From positions 1-64,000 of the forward strand of contig JBBDXS010000013.1 in NCBI GenBank assembly GCA_040902195.1: DNA of 64,000 bases, read 5' to 3'. The notes under the pieces were generated by a model. That model had not been told where the DNA came from, made no database searches, and worked only from the letters and a program-made list of their open reading frames with translations. The translations under genes were made by a program, and so were the position numbers. The DNA is from JBBDXS01 sp040902195 (GTDB lineage: Bacteria; Chloroflexota; Dehalococcoidia; DSTF01; RBG-16-68-14). How positions within the stretch are numbered: the stretch's first letter is position 1; each line of letters starts with the position of its first letter. This document shows positions 50,831 to 59,320 of the stretch, in pieces.

Positions 50831-53248
50831 CTACCCGCACTTCGTGTAACCGCAGCCGCGGCAGACAAGGCAGCCTTCCGTCGCGACGAGCTCCGTGCCG
50901 CACTCCGGGCACGAGAGGCCGGTCTTGGCGTCCTTCACCATCCGGAGATGTCCTTTTGCCCTTCCGCCCGCGGTCTTCCGAACCATCCCTTGTTCCTTCT
51001 TCCTCGTTCCTGGTTCCTCCAAGAAGCGCCTCTCCAGCCAGCGGAAGACGTAGTCCACTAACGACGACGCCGCCGGCAGCTCGGGGTTGTCCGTGAGGCC
51101 AGCGGGCTCGAAGTGCACACCGCGGAACTTGCGCACCAGGTCCTCCAGCGGCACGCCGTACTGCAACGCGATCGACGTCAGCACTGCGACGGAGTCCATC
51201 AGCCCACGGATCGTCGAGCCTTCTTTCGAGATCGTGATGAACATCTCGCCCGGCCGCCCGTCGTCGAACAGCCCGACGGTGATGTAGCCCTCCTGCTCGC
51301 CCACGCGGAACTTGTGCGTGACCGACGGCCTCTCGTTGGGCAAGCGACGCCTGTGCAGCCCATCGAGCGGCGGCAGCACGCCGCGCATGCCGAGCGCTGC
51401 TTCCGCCGCCTGCGCCTCGGCCTGCTCCGGGCCGCGCACGGCGGCGTGCGAGAGCACCTGCAGCGCGCGCGATTCGTCTCGATAGATCGTGATGCCCTTG
51501 CAGCCCTCTCGATACGCCAGCAGATACGCGCGCTCCACGTCCTCGACGGTTGCCGAGGCACGGAAGTTGATCGTCTTGCTGACGGCGTTGTCGGTGTGTT
51601 TCTGGAACGCCGCCTGCATCCGCACGTGCCACTCCGGCTCGATGTCGTGCGACGTGACGAAGACGCGCCGCACGGCTTCCGGCACGTCGTCACGCTCCCG
51701 CACCGAGCCGTCGCGCGCGAGCTCCGCCATGAACTTCTTCGAAGCGAAGCCACCGGCCTTCGCCACGCGCTCGAAGGCGCGGTTGACTTCGGCGAGCTGC
51801 GTGACCTTGTCGGGGTCCTTCGGATCGAGATGGTGCTGGCGCATGAACGCCAGCGCGAACACCGGCTCGATGCCGCCCGAGCAGTCGGCGATGATGCTCA
51901 GCGTCCCGGTCGGCGCGATCGTCGTGCGCGTCGCGTTGCGAAAGCGCCTCGCCCGCGCCGACGTGCCGTTCTTCGCTGAGTAGACGCTGCCGTCCCACGC
52001 CGGGAAGACCCCTCGTTCGCGCCCGAGCGCCTCGGAGGCGCGGTCGGCGTGCTTCTGGATGAACGACATCATCTTGCCCGCGAGCGCGACGGCCTCGTCC
52101 GAGTCGTACGGGATGCCCAGCGCCATCAGGAGGTCGGCCCAGCCCATCACGCCCAGGCCGATCTTGCGCGTGCGCTTCGTCGCCTCCTCGATCTCTGAGA
52201 TGGGGTAGGCGTTTTGGTCGATCACGTCATCGAGGAAGCGCACACAGTCCGGGATCGCCGCAGCCAGCGCGTCCCAGTCCACCACCCCACCGGGCTCGCG
52301 GCCGTTTCGGTTCTTGGTTCGCGGTTCTGAGCTCGTCCTCTTCACAAACTTCGCGAGGTTCAGCGACCCCAGGTTGCACGACTCGTACGGCAGCAGAGGC
52401 TGCTCTCCGCAGGGGTTTGTCGCCTCGATCGCGCCGAGCCTGGGCGTCGGGTTGTCGTCGTTGATCCGGTCGAGAAACACGAGACCAGGGTCTCCGTTGC
52501 GCCACGCATTCTCGACGATCTGCCGGAAGAGCGCCCGCGCGTTCTTGCGCCCGGCAGGCTTCTTCGAGTGCGGGTTGACCAACGCAAAGTCGCGGCCGCG
52601 TTCGACGGCCTTCATGAACGCCGCGTCGACCGCAATCGAGATGTTGAAGTTCTGGAGCGTGACCATATCGGCCTTCACGTTCACGAACGCCTCGATGTCC
52701 GGATGGTAGACCGAGAGGATCGCCATGTTCGCGCCGCGCCGCGTCCCGCCCTGCTTGATCGCCTCCGTTGCCGCGTCGAACACCCGCATAAAGGACACCG
52801 GGCCTGACGCGACGCCGCCTGTGGCCCGGACGCGGGCGCCCGTGGGCCGCAGCCGGCTGAACGAGAAGCCCGTACCCCCGCCCGACTTGTGGATCAGCGC
52901 GGTGTGCTTCAGCGTGTCGAAGATCCCCTCCATCGAATCCTCGACGGGCAGGACGAAGCAGGCCGACAACTGCTGAAGCGGCCGGCCCGCGTTGCCCAGC
53001 GTTGGCGAGTTAGGGAGGAAGCGCAGCGACGTCATGAGCGCGTAGAAACGCTCCTCGACCGCGGCAACCTCGGCCCCGCTCGCGCCGTAGCGTTGCTCCG
53101 CAAGCGCGACGTTATGCGCGACCCGCCGGAAGAGCTGCTCCGGTGTTTCGCGCAGGCGGCCCGAGGCGTCCTTGGCCAGATAGCGGCGCTCAAGGACGGT
53201 ACGAGCGTTAGATGAGAGAACGAGGGCTCGCTCGCGCGTGCGCGGCAT
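50831..53248 (-). CDS. nrdJ: Class II (adenosylcobalamin) ribonucleotide reductase, NrdJ type with C-terminal zinc ribbon
   Basis: Reduces ribonucleoside di- or triphosphates to deoxy forms with a B12-generated radical, independent of oxygen. The 805-residue protein has the active-site NPCGEQPLLPYESCN, ACFVLPVED, and the C-terminal CPECG and CRGCGYTKCG, whose Cys pair re-reduces the active site. No ATP cone. Two linker regions (DNA near 52304-52340 and 50985-51020) are built from short gaacc/ggttc-type repeats. Preceded by a hairpin-rich leader. Confidence 0.95.
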   Translation of the reverse strand: MPRTRERALVLSSNARTVLERRYLAKDASGRLRETPEQLFRRVAHNVALAEQRYGASGAEVAAVEERFYALMTSLRFLPNSPTLGNAGRPLQQLSACFVLPVEDSMEGIFDTLKHTALIHKSGGGTGFSFSRLRPTGARVRATGGVASGPVSFMRVFDAATEAIKQGGTRRGANMAILSVYHPDIEAFVNVKADMVTLQNFNISIAVDAAFMKAVERGRDFALVNPHSKKPAGRKNARALFRQIVENAWRNGDPGLVFLDRINDDNPTPRLGAIEATNPCGEQPLLPYESCNLGSLNLAKFVKRTSSEPRTKNRNGREPGGVVDWDALAAAIPDCVRFLDDVIDQNAYPISEIEEATKRTRKIGLGVMGWADLLMALGIPYDSDEAVALAGKMMSFIQKHADRASEALGRERGVFPAWDGSVYSAKNGTSARARRFRNATRTTIAPTGTLSIIADCSGGIEPVFALAFMRQHHLDPKDPDKVTQLAEVNRAFERVAKAGGFASKKFMAELARDGSVRERDDVPEAVRRVFVTSHDIEPEWHVRMQAAFQKHTDNAVSKTINFRASATVEDVERAYLLAYREGCKGITIYRDESRALQVLSHAAVRGPEQAEAQAAEAALGMRGVLPPLDGLHRRRLPNERPSVTHKFRVGEQEGYITVGLFDDGRPGEMFITISKEGSTIRGLMDSVAVLTSIALQYGVPLEDLVRKFRGVHFEPAGLTDNPELPAASSLVDYVFRWLERRFLEEPGTRKKEQGMVRKTAGGRAKGHLRMVKDAKTGLSCPECGTELVATEGCLVCRGCGYTKCG

Positions 53249-53630
53249 GGCGGCGTCTCCGAAGCGCAGATATCTACTTCAGTTTATCACAGAACAGGCG
53301 AGAATAGAACATCCGTCCGCCAAACGTGCTGCGGAGTAAACGACGAGGCGTCCCGGGGGAAATCTGGGACGCCTCGTGTGGCAGGCCGCCTTTGCTGGTG
53401 GCGGGGTGGTGGTTCGGCGGCCTTATACCCGTTTTGTTGGTGCGCACCCGGTGTCTGAGCTGGTGCGGCTTGACGACGTGGCCCGCCAGAGATGGACCGC
53501 GGGGGCCTCCATGCTCTCGCCGGTCCATCGCCCGGCGGGCGTCGTCAATGCTACTCCGTCTCCGATCCGCTGTGCACGAAACTTACGTCAATCTCGTGTG
53601 AATGTTCACGAGATTGACGTTCCGCACGCG
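53249..53630 (-). other. 382-bp hairpin-rich leader upstream of nrdJ
   Basis: No gene here. Stems visible: 53343-53354/53366-53377 (12 bp, acgaggcgtccc / gggacgcctcgt), 53384-53390/53416-53422, and a nested element 53470-53548 with ttgacgacg/cgtcgtcaa, cccgcc/ggcggg and atggaccg/cggtccat. On the minus strand the 12-bp stem is followed by CGTTT about 95 bases before the nrdJ ATG, like an expression-platform terminator. I tested for the B12-box and did not find it. It may be a structured RNA controlling nrdJ; a published nrdJ RNA motif exists as I recall it, but I cannot check identity. Confidence 0.55.
53585..53620 (-). terminator. Terminator of the H1-like gene
   Basis: Perfect 14-bp stem (acgtcaatctcgtg / cacgagattgacgt) with an 8-base loop directly after the H1-like stop. 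U-tract weak. Confidence 0.7.
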
Positions 53631-53921
53631 TTACTTCTTTCGTCGCGCCGAAGAACGTCGCGCCGACTTGCGAGCGGTCTTGCGAGCAGAGCTCTTGCGA
53701 GCCGTCTTGCGAGCCGGGCTCTTGCGAGCCGTCTTGCGAGCGGTCTTGCGAGCCGGGCTCTTGCGAGCCGTCTTGCGGGCGGTCTTGCGAGCGGGGCTCT
53801 TGCGAGCGGTCTTGCGAGCCGGACTCTTGCGAGCCGTCTTGCGAGCGGTGCTCTTGCGGGCCGTGCTCTTACGAGCGGTGCTCCTTCGGGCCGCGGTCCT
53901 CTTTGTCTTCCTTGCTGGCAC
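53631..53921 (-). CDS. Histone-H1-like Lys/Arg/Ala repeat protein
   Basis: A 96-residue protein made of repeats such as ARKTARKSP and ARKSTARK, with almost no acidic residues, typical of bacterial H1-like DNA-binding proteins. GTG start with AGGAGGT. At DNA level the gene is a tandem array of a 'cttgcgagccgt' unit, so length may vary between strains. It lies between two reductase genes, where a nucleoid role could accompany dNTP supply; this is inference. Confidence 0.85.
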   Translation of the reverse strand: MPARKTKRTAARRSTARKSTARKSTARKTARKSPARKTARKSPARKTARKTARKSPARKTARKTARKSPARKTARKSSARKTARKSARRSSARRKK

Positions 53922-53947
53922 TTTCTACCTCCTTGCAAAATTACTGC

Positions 53948-56737
53948 TCAGGAGCACCCGCTTGTGCTCCCGCAGTTTTCACACCGGTAACAGGTCCCGC
54001 TACGGACCATGATCCAGCCGCAGCTGGCACAGGCAGGCGCGTCCGACTGTCCATTGATGCGCGCCACGCTCTTGCTTACGATCTCTACGGCGGCCTCGCC
54101 GCGTCCGTTGCCGTTGCCGTTGCCGTTGCCGTTGTGGCCGTCCGATCCGCCCTCGATGCGGTCCAGCCCATCGATCATGCGCTGCCGCACCTCCGGCGTA
54201 AGCACGCCCAACTCTTCCGCCTCCTCTCCCGGCAGGAACTTCGACGCGAGCCAGCGGAACAGGTAATCGATCACGGACTGAGCGAACGGGATCTCCGAGT
54301 TGGAGGTCATACCGGACGGCTCGAAACGCATGTGGCTGAAGTTGCGCACCAGGTCGCGCAGAGGGACGCCGTACTGGAGCGCGTAAGAGATGGCCCGCCC
54401 GAACGACTCCATCAGGCCGTAGATGGTGCTGCCCTGCTTGGCCATGGAGATGAAGACCTCGGCCGGCGAACCGTCCTCGTAGAGGCCGACGGTAATGTAG
54501 CCGGTATGGCCTTCGATCTTGAACTTGTGGGTGAGCGAATCGCGTGTGTCCGGCAAGGGGCGCCGGCGCGCCTCAAACTCCGGCGCCGTGCTGTCCTCTG
54601 GCTCCGTGGCACCCGTCGACAGCGGCTGCACCTTCTTCGAGCCGTCGCGGTAAATCGCGATCGACTTCAGGCCGTGCCGCCACGCCTCCGTGTACGCGTC
54701 CACGATATCGCCCACCGTCGCCTCCTGCGGCAGGTTGACGGTCTTGGAGATCGCGCCAGAGATGAACGGCTGAGCCGCACCCATCATCTTGATGTGTCCG
54801 GCGTAATGGATGCTGCGCAATCCCTGCTCAGCCTTAAACGCGCAATCGAAAACCGGCAAATGTGCCTCCTGCAGGCCGGGCGCTCCCTCAATCGTAGCGT
54901 GTTCGTCGATGTAATGCACGATATTGTCAAGAATTTTTTCTTCGTAACCCAAACGCCGAAGTGCAGCGGGCACGGTGTTGTTCACGATTTTCATCAGGCC
55001 GCCGCCCACAAGCTTCTTGTATTTCACCAACGCGATGTCCGGTTCGATGCCCGTCGTGTCGCAGTCCATCATGAACGCCGTCGTGCCGGTAGGCGCGATC
55101 ACCGTCGCTTGCGCGTTCCGAAAGCCGTGCGCGCGCCCGAGATCGAGTGCGCGGTCCCACGCCTCGCGCGCGGCCGCGATCAGCTCATCGAGATTCGATC
55201 CGCGCACATCGAGACCGTCCGTGCGCACGTCGTACGCAGCGTCGCGGTGCTGTCCGATGACGTGCAGCATGGCGTCGCGGTTCGGCGGGTAGGCCGCGAA
55301 CGGCCCGACGCGCTCTGCGATCAGCGCCGACGTAGCATAGGCGTAGCCCGTCATGAGCGCGGTGACGCCGGCGCAGACCGCCCGCCCCTCGTCCGAGTCG
55401 TAGGGCACGCCCAGGGCCATCAGAAGGGCTCCCAGGTTCGCGTAGCCCAGGCCTAGCTGGCGCATATCCCTGGCGTTTTTCTCGATCTTGGGGGTCGGGT
55501 AGCTGGAGTAGCCGACGATGATCTCTTGCGCCCAGATCATCGTCGCGACGCCCCGGCGGTAGTCTTCCACCATGAAGTGTCCGTCCTCATCGAGGAAGCG
55601 GAGCAGGTTGAGCGAGGCGAGGTTGCAGGCCGAGTTATCGACGTGCATGTACTCCGAGCAGGGGTTCGATGCGTTGATCCGGCCGTGCGCCGGGCAGGTG
55701 TGCCAGCGGTTCGCCGTCGAGTCGAACTGCAGACCGGGGTCGCCGCAGTTCCATGTCGCTTCGGCGATCAGACGGAGCACCTCGCGCGCGCTCACCGCTT
55801 CCACCACCTCGCCGGTGGTGACGGCGCGCAGCTCCCAGTCGATGTCGTCGACGACGGCCTGCATGAACTCATCCGTGACGCGCACGGAGTTGTTGGCGTT
55901 TTGGAACTGGATCGACGCCCAGGCCTCGCCGTTGAGCGAGAGGTCCCAGCCCGCCTTCCCCAGGTCGTACGCCTTCCTCTCTTCACGCGACTTGCACTCG
56001 ATGAACTCGAGCAGGTCGGGGTGGTCGACGTTGAGCACGACCATCTTCGCCGCGCGGCGCGTCTTGCCGCCCGACTTGATCGATCCCGCGATCGCGTCGG
56101 CGCCGCGCATGAACGACACGGGACCCGACGCGATGCCGCCTGCAGATAGCTGCTCCTTGCTGGAACGGATCGGCGAGAGGTTGATCCCGGACCCGGAACC
56201 ACCTTTGAAGATCATGCCCTCGGTGCGCGACCAGTCCAGGATCGACTCCATCGTGTCGTCCACCGAGAGGATGAAACAGGCCGAGCACTGCGGCTTCTCC
56301 TCGACGCCGACGTTGAACCAGACGGGGCTGTTGAAGACCGCCTTCTGGTACAGCAGCAGGTGGGTCAGCTCCATCTGGAAGACCTCGGCCTCCTCGTCAG
56401 AGAGGAAGTAGCCCCCGTCGATGCCCCAGCTGGTGATCGTGTTGACCACGCGGTCGATGAGCTGCTTTACGGATGTTTCGCGCTCCGGCGTGCCGAGCGG
56501 CCCGCGGAAGTATTTCGAGACGACAACGTTCGTCGCGGTCTGCGACCAAAACGCCGGCATCTCGATGTTGTCTTGCTCGAAGAAGGACTGTCCGGACTCG
56601 TCTGTGATCGAGGCGCTGCGCATTTCCCACGCCACCTCGTCGTACGGATGGACGCCCGCTTGCGTGAAGTACCGTTCGATGCGCGACGTCGGCGCTTGCG
56701 TTCGTTCGGTACCGGGTCTAGAAACTGGGGCGGCCAT
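53948..56737 (-). CDS. nrdJ: Class II (adenosylcobalamin) ribonucleotide reductase, long form
   Basis: The 929-residue protein is of the longer B12-dependent subfamily. Active-site elements include CSACFILSVDDTMESI, SNPCSEYMHVDNSACN and IAPTGTTAFMMDCDTTG; the C-terminus has CASCGW and CENCGS with a terminal SGCS. A Gly-Asn repeat (GNGNGNGNGRG) is present near residue 880. It differs clearly from the 805-residue enzyme downstream, so the two are separate subfamilies and not a recent duplication. AGGAAGGAG precedes the ATG. Confidence 0.95.
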   Translation of the reverse strand: MAAPVSRPGTERTQAPTSRIERYFTQAGVHPYDEVAWEMRSASITDESGQSFFEQDNIEMPAFWSQTATNVVVSKYFRGPLGTPERETSVKQLIDRVVNTITSWGIDGGYFLSDEEAEVFQMELTHLLLYQKAVFNSPVWFNVGVEEKPQCSACFILSVDDTMESILDWSRTEGMIFKGGSGSGINLSPIRSSKEQLSAGGIASGPVSFMRGADAIAGSIKSGGKTRRAAKMVVLNVDHPDLLEFIECKSREERKAYDLGKAGWDLSLNGEAWASIQFQNANNSVRVTDEFMQAVVDDIDWELRAVTTGEVVEAVSAREVLRLIAEATWNCGDPGLQFDSTANRWHTCPAHGRINASNPCSEYMHVDNSACNLASLNLLRFLDEDGHFMVEDYRRGVATMIWAQEIIVGYSSYPTPKIEKNARDMRQLGLGYANLGALLMALGVPYDSDEGRAVCAGVTALMTGYAYATSALIAERVGPFAAYPPNRDAMLHVIGQHRDAAYDVRTDGLDVRGSNLDELIAAAREAWDRALDLGRAHGFRNAQATVIAPTGTTAFMMDCDTTGIEPDIALVKYKKLVGGGLMKIVNNTVPAALRRLGYEEKILDNIVHYIDEHATIEGAPGLQEAHLPVFDCAFKAEQGLRSIHYAGHIKMMGAAQPFISGAISKTVNLPQEATVGDIVDAYTEAWRHGLKSIAIYRDGSKKVQPLSTGATEPEDSTAPEFEARRRPLPDTRDSLTHKFKIEGHTGYITVGLYEDGSPAEVFISMAKQGSTIYGLMESFGRAISYALQYGVPLRDLVRNFSHMRFEPSGMTSNSEIPFAQSVIDYLFRWLASKFLPGEEAEELGVLTPEVRQRMIDGLDRIEGGSDGHNGNGNGNGNGRGEAAVEIVSKSVARINGQSDAPACASCGWIMVRSGTCYRCENCGSTSGCS

Positions 56738-56846
56738 GGGGTTGGGACTCCTTCCTCGAATCAGTAGCTGAGTTGATAAGGATGACGGGACCGTAGCGCC
56801 GTTCTTCTAACGCTCTGTCCCTGCGGGTGGGAGGGCGGCCGCCCGA

Positions 56847-56899
56847 GCCGGACAGTCCCCGCCACGCCCACAAGTGGTTGGGCGGCGGTCTGTTCCGGC
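56847..56899. terminator. Long GC hairpin between a small gene and nrdJ
   Basis: gccggacag and gccacgccc pair with gggcggcgg and ctgttccggc across a 10-base loop. It follows the 56950-57261 gene and precedes the long nrdJ, so it may end the nrdR transcript or regulate nrdJ. Confidence 0.5.
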
Positions 56900-56949
56900 C
56901 ACTTCTCGCGTCCGTGCGGATCATCGGGCTCCCTCCCTGCGCCGCGCGC

Positions 56950-57261
56950 CTAGCGGCGAACGCGACGTTTCGTTCCGTTTCTTGCCGTCTTGCCGTTTGT
57001 CGAATGCGCCGCCTTGGCGGGCTGGCGTCGTGGCGCGGAAAACGCCGGCATCGCCGTCATGTCTTGCGACGGCGCGACGTCGCCCACGAGCGCGCTGCGT
57101 TCGATGATCGCGCCGACGCTCGTCGTCGGAACGAACGCCGCCGTCTCGTTCCCGAGCAGGAACGTCACGCCGGCGCCGTTATAGCTCGAGTGCCGGAACT
57201 CGCTCGCTCGAACCGAGAACCGCCTGCCGTCGGCGAGTAGCACTACGTACTCCTTCTCCAT
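56950..57261 (-). CDS. Small protein of unknown function
   Basis: A 103-residue protein with an N-terminal globular-looking part (MEKEYVVLLADGRRFSVRASEF) and a basic Ser/Lys/Arg-rich C-terminus, suggesting nucleic-acid contact. No family recognised. GGAGGATC lies upstream of the ATG. It is in the nrdR direction and probably co-transcribed. Confidence 0.6.
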   Translation of the reverse strand: MEKEYVVLLADGRRFSVRASEFRHSSYNGAGVTFLLGNETAAFVPTTSVGAIIERSALVGDVAPSQDMTAMPAFSAPRRQPAKAAHSTNGKTARNGTKRRVRR

Positions 57262-57331
57262 TACGTCTTCCGATCCTCCTCAAACGCCCCTCACGCTCCG
57301 ATCCCTTCGGAGCGCTGACGGGCGGATCGCG

Positions 57332-57712
57332 CTAGTTAGCGGCCGGCGTCTCCTCATACCGGGGGCGTTGCGCACCCTCGGCCGCCGTGCCGGCCTCCGT
57401 CGATTGCCCGTCCTGCGGCGTCTCCGTCCCCCACGAGAGGATGCGCAGCCGGAACAGCCTTCGAGGCGTTTCCTGTCCCGGCGCGCCGTCCCAGGAGCGG
57501 AGGCGCAGGATCATGGGCTTGTCTGACACTGGGAAGAGGCGACCGCTGTCGAGTTGGAGCCGCAGTTCGCCGCGCTGCTTCTGGAGCGTGCCGGGCGTGC
57601 GCTCGGGCTCCATCGTCGCCTCGCCCGCTTCTTCGTCGAGCCAGCATGGGCCTTCGGCGATGAGCTCGCCAGCCGCGTTGATCAGCCGCCCAAAGGCGCC
57701 GGGTTCGTTCAC
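57332..57712 (-). CDS. Unknown protein coupled to nrdR
   Basis: A 126-residue protein whose GTG at 57712 overlaps the nrdR stop (GTGA), so it is translationally coupled. It has two beta-rich stretches (ELRLQLDSGRLFPVSDKPMI and LFRLRILSWG) and a Glu/Ala tail. I do not recognise it. Confidence 0.6.
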   Translation of the reverse strand: MNEPGAFGRLINAAGELIAEGPCWLDEEAGEATMEPERTPGTLQKQRGELRLQLDSGRLFPVSDKPMILRLRSWDGAPGQETPRRLFRLRILSWGTETPQDGQSTEAGTAAEGAQRPRYEETPAAN

Positions 57713-58344
57713 GATTGGGTGCTCCGGCGCTTCGAGGGTTGGTCGTCGCCCAGCGGCTGCTGGGCCAGCGTCTGTGGCTGAGACGAGCCGCCCGCGGGCC
57801 TCCCCCGACGGCGGCGCGGCTGGAAGGTCCGGACCCCCCGGGTCAGCGCCTTCAGGTCGTCGTCCGGGAGAAGCGTCGGCTGGTCCGGCCCGTGCAACGA
57901 GCGCTCGTTCAGCCGCTCCAGCTCGCGCTGGAGCTCCTCCAGGTCGGCGAACGACCGGTAGACCGAGGCGAAGCGGATGTAGGCGATGTGGTCGAGGTCG
58001 CGCAGGTGGTCCATCACCAGCTCGCCGATCTGCTCGCTGGGGACCTCCGGGGCGCCTGTGGCGCGGAGCGCGGACTCGACAGCGTCGGCGACGGCCTCGA
58101 CTGCGCCCGTGCGGAGCGGCCGCTTCTGGCAGGCCTTGCGCAGGCCGGACAGCAGCTTCTCGCGCGAGAACTCCTCGCGCCGCCCGTCCTTCTTGACGAC
58201 CAGGAGGCTGCTGGAGACCAGCCGCTCGACGGTGCTGAAGCGCTGTCCGCAGCTCAGGCACTCGCGGCGGCGGCGGATACCTTCATCCGCATCGCGCGAG
58301 TCGGTGACTTTTGTATCAGCAAAACCGCAGTATGGACAGCGCAA
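57709..58344 (-). CDS. nrdR: Transcriptional repressor NrdR
   Basis: NrdR senses ATP/dATP through an ATP cone and represses ribonucleotide reductase genes. Zinc-ribbon Cys are 3, 6, 29 and 32 (CPYCGF, CLSCGQ), followed by the ATP cone (SREKLLSGLRKACQKR, SALRATGAPEV, FASVYRSFADLEEL). The C-terminus is extended by about 50 residues. Two NrdR boxes sit on its own promoter. Confidence 0.95.
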   Translation of the reverse strand: MRCPYCGFADTKVTDSRDADEGIRRRRECLSCGQRFSTVERLVSSSLLVVKKDGRREEFSREKLLSGLRKACQKRPLRTGAVEAVADAVESALRATGAPEVPSEQIGELVMDHLRDLDHIAYIRFASVYRSFADLEELQRELERLNERSLHGPDQPTLLPDDDLKALTRGVRTFQPRRRRGRPAGGSSQPQTLAQQPLGDDQPSKRRSTQS

Positions 58345-58370
58345 TCGTCACCTCTGTCGTAGCGGAAGGG

Positions 58371-58399
58371 AATGTAGCACAACATCTAGTGAGAGTCAA
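58371..58399 (-). promoter_or_regulatory. Sigma70 promoter of nrdR with NrdR box in the spacer
   Basis: Minus-strand TTGACT (58399-58394), 17 bases, TACATT (58376-58371). The spacer (58377-58392) reads gcacaacatctagtga, 13 of 16 positions like the NrdR box consensus, so bound NrdR would block the promoter. Confidence 0.75.
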
Positions 58400-58405
58400 C
58401 CCCCC

Positions 58406-58421
58406 GCACAAGATGTTGTGG
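58406..58421. promoter_or_regulatory. Second NrdR box
   Basis: gcacaagatgttgtgg is a palindromic NrdR-type box, 29 bases from the first, about three helical turns, matching the tandem-box arrangement known for NrdR targets. Confidence 0.75.
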
Positions 58422-58609
58422 ATATTCGGTAAAGCAGTCATAAGGTAGGAGGCGGCTCCCGATCGAACGGAGGTGCTCGAAGTCGGGGGAGGCGGTGCTG
58501 AAAAAGAGACGCCGGAAAATTCTTTCCTGAGCTAAAGGGTAGGCGTTCCCTGCCGATACTACGCATGAACACCTAAGAGGTTCCCCGCATAGCACGGGGA
58601 ATGAGACTC

Positions 58610-58690
58610 CGAAGAGGGCAAACCTGGCGTAAGCCGGGGACGCAAAGCCACGGGTCCTCCGATTAAGAAGGATAGCCGGGCTGCCGAGCC
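58610..58690 (+). ncRNA. Cyclic-di-GMP-I (GEMM) riboswitch
   Basis: The core reads GGGCAAACC, a UGGC-GUAA-GCCG stem with a GNRA tetraloop, GGGACGCAAAGCC, then ACGGGUCC and GAUAGCCGGGCUGCCGA, matching the class I aptamer. A terminator follows at 58707. The direct downstream genes are TadE/TadG-like, a surface programme commonly tied to c-di-GMP. Identified by consensus reading. Confidence 0.93.
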
Positions 58691-58706
58691 TCAATCGGAG
58701 CCTTCG

Positions 58707-58740
58707 GCCCACTGGCCTGGAGGCAGTGGGCTCTTCTTAT
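58707..58740 (+). terminator. Riboswitch terminator
   Basis: gcccactg, a 9-base loop, cagtgggc and TCTTCTTAT. It ends about 18 bases before the TadE ATG, so it is the likely expression platform. Confidence 0.82.
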
Positions 58741-58758
58741 GGAGGGAGGCATGCTTCG

Positions 58759-59304
58759 ATGACGAACTTGGACAGCACCGAACTGCGGGCGCCGGAGAAA
58801 CGCTCCGCGGGTCGACGTCGACACCGAACGGAGGACACGATGGAAGCTCGAGGCGTCCGGAGGCGGAGTCGGCTTGCCGTGTTTCGCGGCAAGTCCCGCG
58901 GCCAAAGCCTGGTCGAGTTCGCGATGATCGCACCCCTCTTTTTCATCCTTGTCCTCGGCATCGTCGACTTCGGAATGGGCCTCCACTCCTGGATGACGAT
59001 GACGAACGCTACTCGAGAGGGCGCGCGGCTGGCGGCTGTCCACGCCCCGTCGTCCGGCTCCGTCGACTGCAACCCGCTCCCCGCCGAAGGCTCCATCGAG
59101 CGGAAGGTCTGCGACACGGCGACGAACCTCGACGCGGACGCGATGACGATCACGGTGACCAACGCCGACCCCGAAGGCGATAACGCTGGCGAGGAGGTCT
59201 CCGTCCAGATCGACTACGACTACGAGCTCATCATGCCGCTCAGCGGCTTCATGGACCTAAGCACAATCTCCCTATCGGCCACGACAAAGATGCGGCTGGA
59301 ATAG
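58759..59304 (+). CDS. TadE-like protein (first of the cluster)
   Basis: A 181-residue minor pilin-like protein. The basic N-terminus leads into GQSLVEFAMIAPLFFILVLGIVDFG, split here as prepilin-type motif plus helix; such TadE proteins are processed by a TadV-type peptidase. The rest is extracellular with two Cys. ATG at 58759 follows GGAGGGAGG. It is the first gene behind the c-di-GMP riboswitch. Confidence 0.88.
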   Translation: MTNLDSTELRAPEKRSAGRRRHRTEDTMEARGVRRRSRLAVFRGKSRGQSLVEFAMIAPLFFILVLGIVDFGMGLHSWMTMTNATREGARLAAVHAPSSGSVDCNPLPAEGSIERKVCDTATNLDADAMTITVTNADPEGDNAGEEVSVQIDYDYELIMPLSGFMDLSTISLSATTKMRLE

Positions 59305-59320
59305 AAGAAGGGGCGGAACA

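Larger units (their letters stand above)
58345..58758. other. Intergenic region between nrdR and the TadE gene
   Basis: No gene in 414 bases. From the left it holds the nrdR promoter with NrdR boxes, about 150 bases without a recognised element, a 7-bp hairpin ttccccg/cggggaa at 58581-58601, then the c-di-GMP riboswitch and its terminator. Confidence 0.7.

Noticed and set aside
53249..53630. Cobalamin riboswitch before the B12-dependent reductase
   Set aside because: The conserved B12-box and GCCACUG-type core are not visible on either strand; reported only as an unassigned structured leader.
53376..53990. Plus-strand frame opposite the H1-like gene
   Set aside because: It is the mirror of a repetitive coding array and has no ribosome site or homology.
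58578..58604. GTTCCCCGCATAGCACGGGG, resembling a type I-E CRISPR repeat core
   Set aside because: Only one copy, no spacers and no cas genes nearby; it is better explained as a simple hairpin ahead of the riboswitch.
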